Source: an uncultured Lachnospiraceae bacterium
Lineage (GTDB): Bacteria > Bacillota > Clostridia > Lachnospirales > Lachnospiraceae
Assembly: GCA_947174015.1 (NCBI GenBank)
Contig: CAMWHJ010000013.1
Span: forward strand, 1-60,229
DNA: 60,229 bases
Direction: 5' to 3'
Position 1 is the stretch's first letter, and the number at the start of each line of letters is the position of its first letter. A model generated the notes under the pieces. That model searched no databases. It was not told where the DNA came from and worked only from the letters and a program-made list of their open reading frames with translations. Positions 42,597 through 52,022 of this stretch are shown here, piece after piece. A program made the translations under genes and the position numbers.

Positions 42597-44729
42597 TTAT
42601 AAAGTAAACTGCTTCAATAGCTGGGTCAATTCCTCAGCACGTTTTGCCAAGTTAGAGGCAGCAGAATCTAATTTCGTTACAGAATCTAACTGCTTTACGG
42701 CGGTGTCTGCCACATTGGAGGAGGCAGCAGAGGTTTCCTCAGAGATGGCTGAAATACTTTCAATGGCAGAAAGAGTGGTATCTCTGGAAATGCCCATGGT
42801 TTCCACATTTGAGGTAATAGTGGAGAGGGAAGTCACCAAGTGGGTAATCTGACCACTCATTTCATTAAAGGAATTTGTTGTGGTGTTTACTGCCTTTTTC
42901 TGGGTATCTACAATGGATTCCGCCTGTTTTGCCGTCTCCACCACATCATGTGTCTGGGCAATCATTTCTTCAATAATCTTGTTGATCTCGTTGGCAGAAT
43001 TTAAAGACTGATCTGCCAATTTTCGAATCTGTTCTGCCACCACAGAGAAACCTTTGCCGGCTTCCCCTGCTCTGGCAGCTTCAATGGAAGCGTTTAGGGA
43101 GAGGAGATTGGTTTCCTCTGCAATATCATTGATGGCATCCACAATGTGGCTGATGGAACGAGAACGTGCTTCCAACTGTTTGATTGACACAATGACTTTA
43201 GAGGTAATTTGCGAAGTTGCCAGTGCACTATCATTTAAGCCAGACATGGATTCCATACCATTTTTGATGGAGGCATTGGTTTTTGTGGTCAATGTGCTGA
43301 TCTGTGCTGTATTCTGAGATACCGTGGAGATCTTCATGGATAAGGTGTCCATCTGGGATAAACAGTCAGCAGAATCCACATCCAACTGGTTTACACCGAA
43401 TTCAATATCAGAAATGGCATATTGAATATCCTGTGAAGTCTGCATAAAGGTAGTGGAAGAGCTGGATACAAAGGATGCTGCCTCCGTCAATTCATTGCTC
43501 ATATCGTTTACATTCTGAATCAAAAGTTTCATATTGCTAATCATATCGGTAATTCCTTGGGTTAAAAGCTGAAATTCATCCTTGCGCCGAGTCTTTACCG
43601 CAATAGTTAAATCACCCTTTGCCACCTTGCGAAGCTGGTGAGTAATGTTGTTGATGGTGCTTCCAATACCGTTTGAAAAGTAAGTTCCAAGAAAAATTGC
43701 AAGAATGGAACTAATAATAACCAATACGATGGTATTGTTGCGAATATCCTTCACCTGAGCCAGAATATGGGACTTTGGAATCAGGGAGCAGAGAACTGCA
43801 TTCTGATTGGAAAGTTTATGGAACAGGAAAAGATAATCCTTGCCATGTGTACTTATATCAGCGGCACCGCTTACTTCCTCGCCGTTCAAAGCTGTCCGAA
43901 AAAACTCTTCGGAAGTAAAAACAGCACTGCCGTCTTCATAAAATGCTTCCTTGGAGAGAATTTCTTTGTTGTCTTGTGTAATTAAGCCAACGACACTGTC
44001 TTCCCCCGCATCCAGAGAAGAAAGAGTATTCACAATGATATCCCGGCGTACATCCACCAGAAGAATTGTGTTAGAGCCTTGAAAATGTCTGGCCAAACGA
44101 ATACCATATTTATCAGAAGAAGTATTTAAGGCATCATCCAATTCCGGCTGATTGCCAAACCAGTAGAAACCGTATTTATCCTCCTTCACCTGAGCACCGT
44201 CCTCTGTGGCAATATAAAGGGAGTAAAGGTTATCCACAGTGGATTGTGTTGTGGTGATGGAATCCACGGTATCGGAAATCAGATAGAAATTGGATACCAG
44301 TGGATCCGTAGTAACGGTCTTTCCAAACTGTGTCTTGTAGGAATTAAAAGTAGTACTCTGCTTGATGTTATCAGACAGATACAAGCCTTTGAAATAGTAT
44401 TCCAGTTCTTGGGTATTCAAATATGGTTTATAATTGGACTGTACATTGGTAAAGGCTAAATCCAGATATTCTACCATCATTTTCATTGTCTGTCCTGCAG
44501 ATTCCTCATATGTATCGGTAATACTATTAGAAGATTTGCTGTAGGAGGATACCCCTAAAATAATGATACAGATAACGATTACCATAAAAGCTGCAATCAG
44601 TTTAATTTTAATTCGCTGATAGAAGGGAATTTCCGCCATCTGCTGTTTTGAGGTTTGCGATAGCTTCTTTTTTTTAAAAAAGGTGCGAGAAAAAGAAGAT
44701 TTTTCAGTTGTGTTTTTTGGTAAATTCAT
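42597..44729 (-). CDS. Methyl-accepting chemotaxis protein
   Basis: A 710-residue receptor. Transmembrane helix about 40-61, an extracytoplasmic Cache-type sensor of about 260 residues, second helix about 326-346, HAMP about 350-400, then a long coiled-coil signalling domain with the conserved hairpin tip [20 protein letters not shown]. It should control CheA through CheW and flagellar rotation. An extended Lys-rich cytoplasmic N-terminus of about 38 residues precedes the first helix, which is unusual. AGGAGG lies 7 nt upstream of the start. The ligand is unknown. Confidence 0.92.
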   Translation of the reverse strand: MNLPKNTTEKSSFSRTFFKKKKLSQTSKQQMAEIPFYQRIKIKLIAAFMVIVICIIILGVSSYSKSSNSITDTYEESAGQTMKMMVEYLDLAFTNVQSNYKPYLNTQELEYYFKGLYLSDNIKQSTTFNSYKTQFGKTVTTDPLVSNFYLISDTVDSITTTQSTVDNLYSLYIATEDGAQVKEDKYGFYWFGNQPELDDALNTSSDKYGIRLARHFQGSNTILLVDVRRDIIVNTLSSLDAGEDSVVGLITQDNKEILSKEAFYEDGSAVFTSEEFFRTALNGEEVSGAADISTHGKDYLFLFHKLSNQNAVLCSLIPKSHILAQVKDIRNNTIVLVIISSILAIFLGTYFSNGIGSTINNITHQLRKVAKGDLTIAVKTRRKDEFQLLTQGITDMISNMKLLIQNVNDMSNELTEAASFVSSSSTTFMQTSQDIQYAISDIEFGVNQLDVDSADCLSQMDTLSMKISTVSQNTAQISTLTTKTNASIKNGMESMSGLNDSALATSQITSKVIVSIKQLEARSRSISHIVDAINDIAEETNLLSLNASIEAARAGEAGKGFSVVAEQIRKLADQSLNSANEINKIIEEMIAQTHDVVETAKQAESIVDTQKKAVNTTTNSFNEMSGQITHLVTSLSTITSNVETMGISRDTTLSAIESISAISEETSAASSNVADTAVKQLDSVTKLDSAASNLAKRAEELTQLLKQFTL

Positions 44730-45065
44730 ATAACTACCTCCTGCCTCCTAATGATATAGTTTACATATTTATATAATTTTAACAAAAAATTGAATGAAAT
44801 TCAATAATAATTGTTAAAAAATATACTATTACTTTGCATATATGAAATATGCAAAAGGTACTGTTTGTAATATTGCCTGAGCAGGCAAAGAGAAAGATGG
44901 ACAACAATAAATTTTACCCATGCGAGATGGCAGATTGCTTACGAAAAATGAAAGTGGTGCATCGTAAAAATTCATAATGGAAGTGGCAAAATATATAAAA
45001 AATCTATATTAATGAAAGAAAAAAGTATTCGAAATATTAAAAAATGAAGGAATGTAAGTTATGAC
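44730..45065. other. Intergenic region between chemotaxis receptor and aminotransferase genes
   Basis: It is very AT-rich. Two clear hairpins: TTTGCATAT / ATATGCAAA (44833-44855) and a perfect 16-bp palindrome TTGCCTGAGCAGGCAA-like stem (44873-44888; arms TTGCCTG / CAGGCAA). A tiny ORF follows at 44897. No plausible minus-strand promoter for the receptor was clear. Confidence 0.5.
44897..44977 (+). other. Possible 26-residue small ORF
   Basis: ATG to TAA with two Cys and a basic end (starts MDNNKFYPCEMADCL). It starts 8 bp after the palindrome at 44873-44888; the ribosome site is poor (AAAGAG). It could be a decayed gene end or a small peptide; the evidence is weak. Confidence 0.2.
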
Positions 45066-45094
45066 TTGCAAAAATAATGGCGATATATTATACT
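45066..45094 (+). promoter_or_regulatory. Promoter of the aminotransferase gene
   Basis: TTGCAA (45066-45071), a 17-bp spacer and TATACT (45089-45094), 66 bp upstream of the start codon. Confidence 0.7.
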
Positions 45095-45159
45095 AAGTAG
45101 CGTGAATAAAAGTGCGAGTGACAAGAAAATTATAAAATATAATTTAAGGTGGTGCAGAT

Positions 45160-46356
45160 ATGTCATTAAGATTATCAGAGAAAGCAATGTCCGTGAAGCC
45201 GTCATCCACACTGGCAATTACGGCGAAGGCAAAAGAAATGAAAGCAAACGGTGTAGATGTGGTGGGATTCGGGGCAGGAGAGCCGGATTTTAATACACCT
45301 GACAATATTAACGAAGCAGCAATTGATGCCATTAACGAAGGATTTACAAAGTATACCCCTGCTTCTGGTATTGTGGAGTTAAAGAAAGCAGTTTGCGAGA
45401 AATTTGAGAAATTTAATCATATTTCCTACCGCCCGGAACAGATTGTCATCAGCAATGGAGGAAAACATTGTCTTACAAATATTTTTGAAGCAATCTTAAA
45501 TCCTGGAGATGAGGTGATTATTCCGACACCATATTGGCTAAGCTATCCGGAGATTGTAAAGCTGTCGGATGGTGTTCCTGTATTTATCCGGGGAGAAAGG
45601 GAAAATGGATATAAGGTAACAGCGGAACAGATTCAGGCTGCCATTACCCCTAATACAAAAGCATTGATATTGAATACACCAAGCAATCCCACCGGTATGA
45701 TTTACACCCGGGAAGAATTAGAAACCATTGCTAAGGTGGTGGTTGAAAAGGATATTTATGTGGTTGCAGATGAGATGTATGAAAACCTGTTATACAATGG
45801 TGCAGAACATGTAAGTATTGCTTCACTGGGAGAGGAGATTTATAAAAGAACCATTACCTGCAGTGGCGTGGCGAAAGGGTATGCTATGACAGGCTGGAGA
45901 ATTGGCTATATTGGAGCCAGTGCTGAAATTGCTAAGGTTATGGGGAGTATACAGAGCCACCAGACCTCCAATCCCAACTCCATTGCACAGAAGGCAGCCC
46001 TGGAAGCAATCGGCGGTCCTCAGGATACGGTGGAGAAAATGCGTTTAGAGTTTGATGAACGCCGCAAATATATGTATGAGAGAATATGCAATATGCCTCA
46101 TGTATCTACCTTAGAGCCCCAGGGAGCTTTCTATATGTTTGTGGATGTTACAGAGGCTTGCGAGAAGGAATATCAAGGTGAAAAGATTGAAACAGCAGCA
46201 AGGTTTGCAGATATTTTGATTAATGATTATTCTGTTGCGGTGATTCCATGTGCAGATTTTGGTTTCCCGGATCATATCAGATTATCCTATGCCATCTCTG
46301 TGGAGTTAATTGAAAAGGGCTTAAATCGTATGGAAGAGTTATTAAAATCTTTATAA
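45160..46356 (+). CDS. Class I aminotransferase (aspartate aminotransferase type)
   Basis: A 398-residue PLP enzyme of fold type I. Motifs: FGAGEPDFNTP, NTPSNPTGMIY, VADEMYENLLY, the PLP-binding Lys in CSGVAKGYAMTGWRIGY, and the substrate-binding Arg in HIRLSYA. It probably exchanges amino groups between aspartate and 2-oxoglutarate; other substrates (aromatic, alanine) are possible. Monocistronic with its own promoter and terminator. Confidence 0.88.
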   Translation: MSLRLSEKAMSVKPSSTLAITAKAKEMKANGVDVVGFGAGEPDFNTPDNINEAAIDAINEGFTKYTPASGIVELKKAVCEKFEKFNHISYRPEQIVISNGGKHCLTNIFEAILNPGDEVIIPTPYWLSYPEIVKLSDGVPVFIRGERENGYKVTAEQIQAAITPNTKALILNTPSNPTGMIYTREELETIAKVVVEKDIYVVADEMYENLLYNGAEHVSIASLGEEIYKRTITCSGVAKGYAMTGWRIGYIGASAEIAKVMGSIQSHQTSNPNSIAQKAALEAIGGPQDTVEKMRLEFDERRKYMYERICNMPHVSTLEPQGAFYMFVDVTEACEKEYQGEKIETAARFADILINDYSVAVIPCADFGFPDHIRLSYAISVELIEKGLNRMEELLKSL

Positions 46357-46374
46357 ATCATAGGTTTAAGCAAG

Positions 46375-46396
46375 AGGTGTCGTAAGACACCTTTTT
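46375..46396 (+). terminator. Terminator of the aminotransferase gene
   Basis: AGGTGTC (46375-46381), loop GTAA, GACACCT and five T. Short but GC-balanced. Confidence 0.75.
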
Positions 46397-46419
46397 CTGT
46401 GTATAAAATTACGAAGAAA

Positions 46420-46461
46420 GGCAACTGTTCAGTAGGTCTGTGCATTTACTGCACAGTTACG
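46420..46461 (+). repeat. Three-hairpin intergenic repeat, copy 5 (hairpin A only)
   Basis: CTGTGCA-TTTAC-TGCACAG (46438-46456) with the usual AACTGTTCAGTAGG prefix. After the right arm the sequence jumps to GTTAC, so hairpins B and C are missing, as if lost by recombination at CACAG. It lies in the leader of the NUDIX gene. Confidence 0.75.
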
Positions 46462-46500
46462 AAAATTCGTAGAAAGGGAAGAATTGTAATCGGTGTAGAT

Positions 46501-47040
46501 ATGTCAGAAGAAATTAAGAGAATTAAGCGTGAGTTAGTGATGAAGGGCAGTATTATTGATATGTATAAAGACTACATACAGCTGCCGGGCGGTCAGATAA
46601 AAAAATGGGATTTTATCAAACATCAAGGGGCAGCAGCAGTGGTGGCTGTCACCAAGGAAGGCAAGCTTTTAATGGTGCGCCAGTATCGCAATGCCTTGGA
46701 TCGTTATACCTTGGAATTGCCGGCAGGGGGAAGGGATAATCCTGATGAGCCAACCATTGTATGTGCCGCCAGAGAATTGGAGGAAGAAACAGGATATCGA
46801 GCTGAACATTTAGAGCATCTCATATCCCTTCGTACCACAGTAGCTTTTTGTGATGAACTTATTGATGTGTATGTGGCAGAAAATCTGATTCCCTCCCAAC
46901 AGCATTTGGATGAGGGGGAGTACATTCATGTGGAGGAGCATGAGTTAGAAGAGTTATGTCAGATGATTTTTGACAAAAAGATACAAGATTCCAAGACAGT
47001 GTCGGCTATTTTGGCATATAAGCTGAAATATGGAAAGTGA
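46501..47040 (+). CDS. NUDIX hydrolase (ADP-ribose pyrophosphatase type)
   Basis: A 179-residue enzyme. The Nudix box is complete: G-x5-E (GRDNPDE), x7, RELEEETGY. The preceding beta-rich part (VVAVTKEGKLLMVRQYRNAL, LELPAGG) matches ADP-ribose pyrophosphatases of the NudF type. The order NudF-SpoIIM-XerD is shared with Bacillus relatives. The ATG at 46501 has no strong ribosome site; upstream in-frame residues belong to repeat DNA and do not look coding. Confidence 0.85.
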   Translation: MSEEIKRIKRELVMKGSIIDMYKDYIQLPGGQIKKWDFIKHQGAAAVVAVTKEGKLLMVRQYRNALDRYTLELPAGGRDNPDEPTIVCAARELEEETGYRAEHLEHLISLRTTVAFCDELIDVYVAENLIPSQQHLDEGEYIHVEEHELEELCQMIFDKKIQDSKTVSAILAYKLKYGK

Positions 47041-47043
47041 GTC

Positions 47044-47073
47044 ATATAACTGCATTCCACTGCATAGTTATAT
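47044..47073 (+). other. Hairpin between NUDIX and spoIIM genes
   Basis: ATATAACT (47044-47051) pairs with AGTTATAT (47066-47073), with an inner GCA/TGC. Followed by six A, not T, so it is not a plus-strand terminator. It resembles hairpin C in the outer bases. Confidence 0.4.
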
Positions 47074-47097
47074 AAAAAAGTACAGGCAGGGATGAAA

Positions 47098-47685
47098 ATG
47101 AAACGGATTGCAGGTATGCCCAAGAGAGGGAGACAGCAGATTCTGATTCTCTTTTTGGTTGGTTTTGCACTGGGAATTCTCTTAACAAATCTGTGGCTTG
47201 GCAATGCCATGGTCAGTGGAGGAATTATGAGTCGGTGGTTTCTAACTCAGTTTTTTTATACAGACATTGAGTTTTCTCATTTGTTTTGGTATGTGCTGGA
47301 AAAAAGAATGAAAACTTTTTGTCTGCTGGTTATTTTAGGATTTACCAGTGCAGGTACTGTGGTGGTATTTGGCTTTTTGTTATGGCTTGGAATCAGTATA
47401 GGAGCTTTTTTTAGTATATGTATTATGCAGACTGGAATTATGGGTATTTTACTGGCATTGGCTAGTTTTTTTCCGCAGTTTCTAATGTATATTCCGGTAT
47501 TTCTTCTATTATTGTGGATGATAGAAAACAGAAAAGGAGCTTTGTCAGGTATGCGGGAGGAAAAACAAAGAAATATAAGGTTTGCCGCAGCACTTGTGTT
47601 GGCAATGATGGCTTTGCTGTTGGGGATCTGCATGGAAAGCTATTTAAATCCTTTTTTGTTGAAAAGGGTGATTGGTTTTCTATAA
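47098..47685 (+). CDS. spoIIM: Stage II sporulation protein M-like membrane protein
   Basis: A 195-residue protein with about five transmembrane helices; the order and FLVGFALGILLTN, GFTSAGTVVVFGFLLWLGISIG and MESYLNPFL segments resemble SpoIIM. SpoIIM joins SpoIID and SpoIIP to drive engulfment in endospore formation. Location between NUDIX and xerD supports the call. The ATG at 47098 is better placed after AGGCAGGG than the ATG at 47092. Confidence 0.78.
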   Translation: MKRIAGMPKRGRQQILILFLVGFALGILLTNLWLGNAMVSGGIMSRWFLTQFFYTDIEFSHLFWYVLEKRMKTFCLLVILGFTSAGTVVVFGFLLWLGISIGAFFSICIMQTGIMGILLALASFFPQFLMYIPVFLLLLWMIENRKGALSGMREEKQRNIRFAAALVLAMMALLLGICMESYLNPFLLKRVIGFL

Positions 47686-47952
47686 AATATCGTAATTGTT
47701 CAGAGTAAAATAAATTGTCCTAAAAACATGCATCGCATATTTTAGTTCAATTTGCCTGACTCGGAATAGTTGCAAAATATCTATATCTTGTTATGAAAAA
47801 GCCTCCGGTTTACAGATATGGTGGTGATGGCAAAATGCACAAAAAAAGCCGAAAATATAGGAAAAAATAGCATTGAAAAAGCACTGGGAAATGATTATAA
47901 TAATAGCTACACGGTTTTGAAGGGACAAAATTTAGAGTGCAGAGGAAAAGAG

Positions 47953-48837
47953 ATGGAAGAAGAAATACAAGAATTTATGAGTTATCTTGAAAATGTGAAA
48001 AAGACATCAGAAAATACCAGATTGTCTTATCAGAGGGATTTACATAAACTGCAGCGATTTTTAGGTCAGCAGGCAGTGTTGGATATTCAGGCGGTGACCA
48101 TGACGAACCTGAACTCCTATATCCTATATTTGGAAAAGGAGCATTTTGCTGCCAGCACTATCTCAAGAAATATTGCGGCAATCAAATCCTTTTATCATTT
48201 TTTGTGGAGGAAGGGCAGTGTAAAGGATGATATATCGGAACAGCTTAAAGCACCTAAAGTCCAGAGGCAGGCACCGGAAGTTTTAACGAGGGAAGAAATG
48301 GAACGGCTGTTATGTCAGCCAAATGAAAAAACACCAAAGGGTATGCGTGATAAAGCCATGTTAGAGCTTTTGTATGCCACTGGAATTCGTGTCAGTGAGG
48401 TGATTGCCTTAAAAGTAGCAGATGTCAATTTAATGTTGGGTTATATTGTCTGCCGTGATACCAATAAGGAACGTTTTATCCCTATTAACCAGAGTGCGGC
48501 GGAATCCTTGAACAATTATCTAAAGCAGGCAAGAGATATCATAGTGGGAGACAATACCATCGACAATTTGTTTGTGAATTGCTCCGGGAGAAAACTCAGT
48601 CGTCAGGGGATTTGGAAAATGATGAAAGGTTATGCAAAAAGGGCAGAGATTGACACAGAAATTACGCCTCATACCATCCGGCATTCTTTCGCTTTTCATC
48701 TGATGGGCAATGGAGCGGATATTCATGCAGTACAGGAGATGATGGGGCATTCTGATGTGTCCAGTACTCAGGTATATGCCCATATGTTAAACAGCAAAAT
48801 ATATCAGGAATATAAAAAAGCACATCCGAGATTTTAA
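47953..48837 (+). CDS. xerD: Tyrosine recombinase XerD
   Basis: A 294-residue recombinase for resolving chromosome dimers at dif. N-terminal SAM-like domain (about 1-90), catalytic domain with Arg in YATGIRVSEV, His-x-x-Arg in HTIRHSFAFHL, and the His/Tyr pair in MMGHSDVSSTQVYAH. The start at 47953 lies 7 nt after AGAGG; upstream in-frame sequence to 47818 looks non-coding. No att sites or phage genes are near, so it is housekeeping rather than an integrase. Confidence 0.88.
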   Translation: MEEEIQEFMSYLENVKKTSENTRLSYQRDLHKLQRFLGQQAVLDIQAVTMTNLNSYILYLEKEHFAASTISRNIAAIKSFYHFLWRKGSVKDDISEQLKAPKVQRQAPEVLTREEMERLLCQPNEKTPKGMRDKAMLELLYATGIRVSEVIALKVADVNLMLGYIVCRDTNKERFIPINQSAAESLNNYLKQARDIIVGDNTIDNLFVNCSGRKLSRQGIWKMMKGYAKRAEIDTEITPHTIRHSFAFHLMGNGADIHAVQEMMGHSDVSSTQVYAHMLNSKIYQEYKKAHPRF

Positions 48838-48853
48838 TTCGGATGTGCTTTTT
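48815..48853. terminator. Bidirectional terminator shared by xerD and aroF
   Basis: AAAAAGCACATCCGA (48815-48829) pairs with TCGGATGTGCTTTTT (48839-48853), loop 9 nt. The xerD stop codon lies in the loop, so the coding end forms part of the terminator. aroF ends at 48865 on the other strand. Confidence 0.88.
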
Positions 48854-48864
48854 GCTGAAAAAAT

Positions 48865-49893
48865 TTAAATTAACTCAGCAATGTTATAAATTAAGTGTTC
48901 AGAATCGTCCCAACCAAGACATGGATCGGTAATGGATTTTCCATATACATGGTCGCAGATTTTTTGAGAACCTTCCTCAATATAGCTTTCGATCATGACA
49001 CCTTTTACAAGTCTTTCCACAGCAGAGTCATGTTTGCGGCTGTGAAGCACTTCTTTGACAATACGAATCTGCTCAAAGTACTTTTTGTTGGAGTTGGAGT
49101 GATTTGCATCCACAATAGCAGCGGGATTCTTCAAATCACGTTTTTCGTACATTTCTACCAGTTGGATTAAATCTTCATAGTGATAGTTTGGATGACAGCA
49201 GCCATGGGGATCTACAGCACCCCGAAGGATAGTGTGTGCCAAAGGATTGCCGTCGGTTTTCACTTCCCAGCCTCGATAGATAAATTCGTGGGATGCCTGT
49301 GCAGCCACCACCGAGTTTAACATCACGGATAAATCACCACCGGTTGGATTTTTCATACCAGCAGGCACATCCATGCCGCTGACTGTGAGACGGTGCTGCT
49401 GGTCTTCCACAGAACGTGCACCAATGGCAACATAAGCCAGAATATCGGAAAGATATCGATAATTCTCAGGATATAGCATTTCGTCAGCACAGGTTAAGCC
49501 GGATTCTTCAATGGCACGAATGTGCATCTTGCGCATTGCCACAACACCAGCTAAAAGATCTGGTGCTTTTTCCGGGTCTGGCTGATGTACAATTCCCTTG
49601 TAGCCTTCCCCGGTGGTACGAGGCTTGTTTGTGTAAATTCTTGGGATAAGGATTAGCTTGTCCTTAACCTTGTCCTGAACCTTGGCAAGACGGTTAGTAT
49701 AATCACAGACAGAATCTTCATTGTCTGCAGAGCAGGGTCCGATAATAACTAAGAACTTATTGGATTCGCCGGTGATAACCTTTTGAATTTCTTCATCACG
49801 TTCTGCCTTTAAGGAAGCTAAATTTGCCGGGAGAGCGTACTCCCCGCGGATTTCTTCTGGTGTAGGTAATTTTTTTATAAATTCAAAGCTCAT
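48865..49893 (-). CDS. aroF: 3-deoxy-7-phosphoheptulonate synthase (class I DAHP synthase)
   Basis: A 342-residue enzyme that condenses phosphoenolpyruvate and erythrose 4-phosphate, the first step of aromatic amino acid synthesis. Motifs: IIGPCSADN, RIYTNKPRTTGEGYKG, GARSVEDQ, NPTGG and VDANHSNSNKKY match the AroF/G/H class. The start at 49893 has AAGGAG 7 nt upstream. Which allosteric effector it responds to cannot be read. The gene stands alone with its own promoter (49940-49968). Confidence 0.92.
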   Translation of the reverse strand: MSFEFIKKLPTPEEIRGEYALPANLASLKAERDEEIQKVITGESNKFLVIIGPCSADNEDSVCDYTNRLAKVQDKVKDKLILIPRIYTNKPRTTGEGYKGIVHQPDPEKAPDLLAGVVAMRKMHIRAIEESGLTCADEMLYPENYRYLSDILAYVAIGARSVEDQQHRLTVSGMDVPAGMKNPTGGDLSVMLNSVVAAQASHEFIYRGWEVKTDGNPLAHTILRGAVDPHGCCHPNYHYEDLIQLVEMYEKRDLKNPAAIVDANHSNSNKKYFEQIRIVKEVLHSRKHDSAVERLVKGVMIESYIEEGSQKICDHVYGKSITDPCLGWDDSEHLIYNIAELI

Positions 49894-49939
49894 TTTAATT
49901 CTCCTTTGTTGATATGTCACTTATGTTCAAAACATAACT

Positions 49940-49968
49940 ATTATAATACAGAATGGCAGGATTGTCGA
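49940..49968 (-). promoter_or_regulatory. aroF promoter
   Basis: Minus-strand TCGACA (49963-49968), a 17-bp spacer and TATAAT (49940-49945). It gives a leader of about 40 nt. Confidence 0.75.
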
Positions 49969-50037
49969 TTACTTTTTTCGCTTTTTTCATGAAAACGCAG
50001 AAAAAAATATGGAAAAAGTCTTTCCAATAACATTTTG

Positions 50038-50066
50038 TAGACTTGCCTGTGAAATTCTGCTATAAT
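50038..50066 (+). promoter_or_regulatory. Promoter of the trkA-trkH operon
   Basis: TAGACT (50038-50043), a 17-bp spacer and TATAAT (50061-50066). The leader (about 185 nt) includes repeat copy 6. Confidence 0.55.
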
Positions 50067-50078
50067 GCTTGATATATT

Positions 50079-50213
50079 GTAACTGTTCAGTACCTTTACA
50101 GTTACAATGCAAAAATCCATTTAAAATCGCCTTTGGCGATAGGATTTTTGCACTCCTGAATCATTTTTTTACGGTCTGTGCAGTAAATGCACAGACCTGA
50201 TGGATAGTTACGA
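50079..50213 (-). repeat. Three-hairpin intergenic repeat, copy 6 (complete, inverted)
   Basis: Read on the minus strand it has hairpin A (50173-50197), B (50109-50151; outer stem GCAAAAATCC / GGATTTTTGC, inner ATCGCC-AAA-GGCGAT) and C (50079-50105; GTAACTGT / ACAGTTAC). All stems differ from copy 4 by paired substitutions. It lies between the divergent aroF and trk promoters' genes. Confidence 0.85.
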
Positions 50214-50257
50214 TATATTATATAAAAAAGTGCTTTTTGGGGATTAGGAGGCAGAAA

Positions 50258-50629
50258 ATGGAAAAAAGAACATATCTATGGGCAAGAACTTTGTGTCATT
50301 ATGCAGGAGAATCGGAAGAATTTTTAGCTGATTTTTGGGAACGGCTACAGCTCTCCCAGGGGGTTTACGATGAATTTCAGTACTTTTTAGATCACGAAAG
50401 TTTTTTAGGTGCTTATAATATTGACGGCTGCACAGTGATTGACATTATGATTTGGCAGATGGACAGGTTTAAGGTGGAAATGGATATGGGCAAGACAGAT
50501 ATGCGGTGTAACCACCATAAAATGCTTCTTCTTGCCTTTGATACCATGTTGAAAATGGAAAAGAACCCAACAAAATACTTGAATCAGATGCGACAGGACA
50601 CAGGATCTGATTATCCGGATAAATTCTGA
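50258..50629 (+). CDS. Small hypothetical protein upstream of trkA
   Basis: A 123-residue soluble protein, Trp/Phe/Tyr- and Met-rich, mostly helical, no signal peptide. It starts MEKRTYLWARTLCHYAGESE and has DGCTVIDIMIWQMDRFKVEM in the middle. I do not recognise a named domain with certainty; it may belong to a small clostridial DUF family. AGGAGG lies 6 nt upstream. It is co-transcribed with trkA (21 bp gap), so a link to potassium uptake is possible. Confidence 0.65.
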   Translation: MEKRTYLWARTLCHYAGESEEFLADFWERLQLSQGVYDEFQYFLDHESFLGAYNIDGCTVIDIMIWQMDRFKVEMDMGKTDMRCNHHKMLLLAFDTMLKMEKNPTKYLNQMRQDTGSDYPDKF

Positions 50630-50650
50630 TATTTTAAAGTGGAGGAAACT

Positions 50651-52009
50651 ATGAGAATTATTATTGCAGGCTGTGGAAAGGTGGGGCAGGCACTGACCGA
50701 GCAGCTGACGAAAGAGGAAAATGAGATTACGGTAATTGATTTAAAATCAAAGATTGTAAGTGAAATGTCAAACCGCCATGATGTTATGGGAGTGGTGGGC
50801 AATGGAGCCAGCCATCTGGCACAGGCAGAGGCAGGGATTGAAAAGGCGGATTTATTTATTGCAGTCACAGGTTCTGATGAGTTGAATCTTCTGTGTTGTC
50901 TTTTGGCAAAAAAAGCAGGCGACTGTCAGACCATTGCCAGAATCAGAAATCCTGAGTACAGTGCGGAGGCAAATTTTATTAAAGAAGAGCTGGGGCTTGC
51001 CATGGTTATCAATCCGGAATATGCTGCGGCAATGGAAATAGCCAGAGTGCTTCGCTTTCCTTCTGCCATTAAAATTGATACCTTTGCAAAAGGAAGAATT
51101 GAACTGTTGAAGTTTCGGGTGCAGGAAGATTCTGTATTGGGAAATCTCACAGTGATGGATATATCACAGCGTCTGCACTGTGATATTCTGGTTTGTGCAG
51201 TGGAACGTGGAGATGAAGTGTTTATTCCCCGTGGAGATTTTATTTTAAGAGAAAAGGATATCGTAGCCATTATTGCTGAACCCAAGAAAGCCAGTGATTT
51301 TTTTAAAAAAATTGGGGTAGTAACGAATCAGGTAAAGGATACTATCATTGTGGGAGGCGGCAATATTGCTTACTATTTGTCGCACACTCTGCTTTCTACG
51401 GGAATCAAGGTGAAAATTATTGACAAGAGCATGGAGCGGTGTGAACGGCTGCTGGAGCTTTTGCCCAAGGCAGATGTAATCTGTGCCAATGCCTCAGACA
51501 AGGGTGTATTGGAGGAAGAGGGCATGTATCAAACCCAGTCCTTTGTGGCGGTTACCAATATGGACGAGGAAAATATTTTGCTTTCCATGCTTGTGAAAAA
51601 AACATCGGATGCCAAGGTGGTGACAAAGATCAACAGGGTGGATTTTAACGAGGTGATTGGAGGGTTGGATTTAGACACTATTATCTGCCCTAAGAATGTG
51701 ACAGCAGAATATATTGTGGGCTTTGTGCGAGCCATGAAAAACTCCATGGGAAGTAATGTGGAAACATTATATCGAATCATTGAAAACAAGGCAGAGGCAT
51801 TGGAGTTTATTATTCGAAAGGAATCTGAGGTGACAGGGAAACCTTTGGTGCAGCTAAAAATAAAGAAGAATATTCTGGTGGCGTGTATTTATCGGCAGCG
51901 TCAGGTAATTGTTCCCCGAGGCTATGATGAAATGCGAGTGGGAGATTCTGTAATTATTGTCACCACCAATACCGGATTAAAAAATATTGAGGATATCCTT
52001 GGGAAATAG
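50651..52009 (+). CDS. trkA: Trk potassium uptake regulatory subunit
   Basis: A 452-residue cytosolic ring protein gating TrkH. Two tandem units, each a Rossmann RCK-N domain (IIAGCGKVGQAL near residue 4; IIVGGGNIAYYL near 232) plus an RCK-C domain (about 140-220 and 370-450). The double-unit form is typical of TrkA rather than single-unit KtrA. The start at 50651 lies 5 nt after GGAGG. trkH follows 13 nt later. Confidence 0.93.
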   Translation: MRIIIAGCGKVGQALTEQLTKEENEITVIDLKSKIVSEMSNRHDVMGVVGNGASHLAQAEAGIEKADLFIAVTGSDELNLLCCLLAKKAGDCQTIARIRNPEYSAEANFIKEELGLAMVINPEYAAAMEIARVLRFPSAIKIDTFAKGRIELLKFRVQEDSVLGNLTVMDISQRLHCDILVCAVERGDEVFIPRGDFILREKDIVAIIAEPKKASDFFKKIGVVTNQVKDTIIVGGGNIAYYLSHTLLSTGIKVKIIDKSMERCERLLELLPKADVICANASDKGVLEEEGMYQTQSFVAVTNMDEENILLSMLVKKTSDAKVVTKINRVDFNEVIGGLDLDTIICPKNVTAEYIVGFVRAMKNSMGSNVETLYRIIENKAEALEFIIRKESEVTGKPLVQLKIKKNILVACIYRQRQVIVPRGYDEMRVGDSVIIVTTNTGLKNIEDILGK

Positions 52010-52022
52010 TTGAGGTGGGAAA

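Noticed and set aside
47953..48837. xerD considered as a phage or element integrase
   Set aside because: Housekeeping neighbours (NUDIX, SpoIIM), standard XerD length and motifs, no att-like repeats or phage genes nearby.
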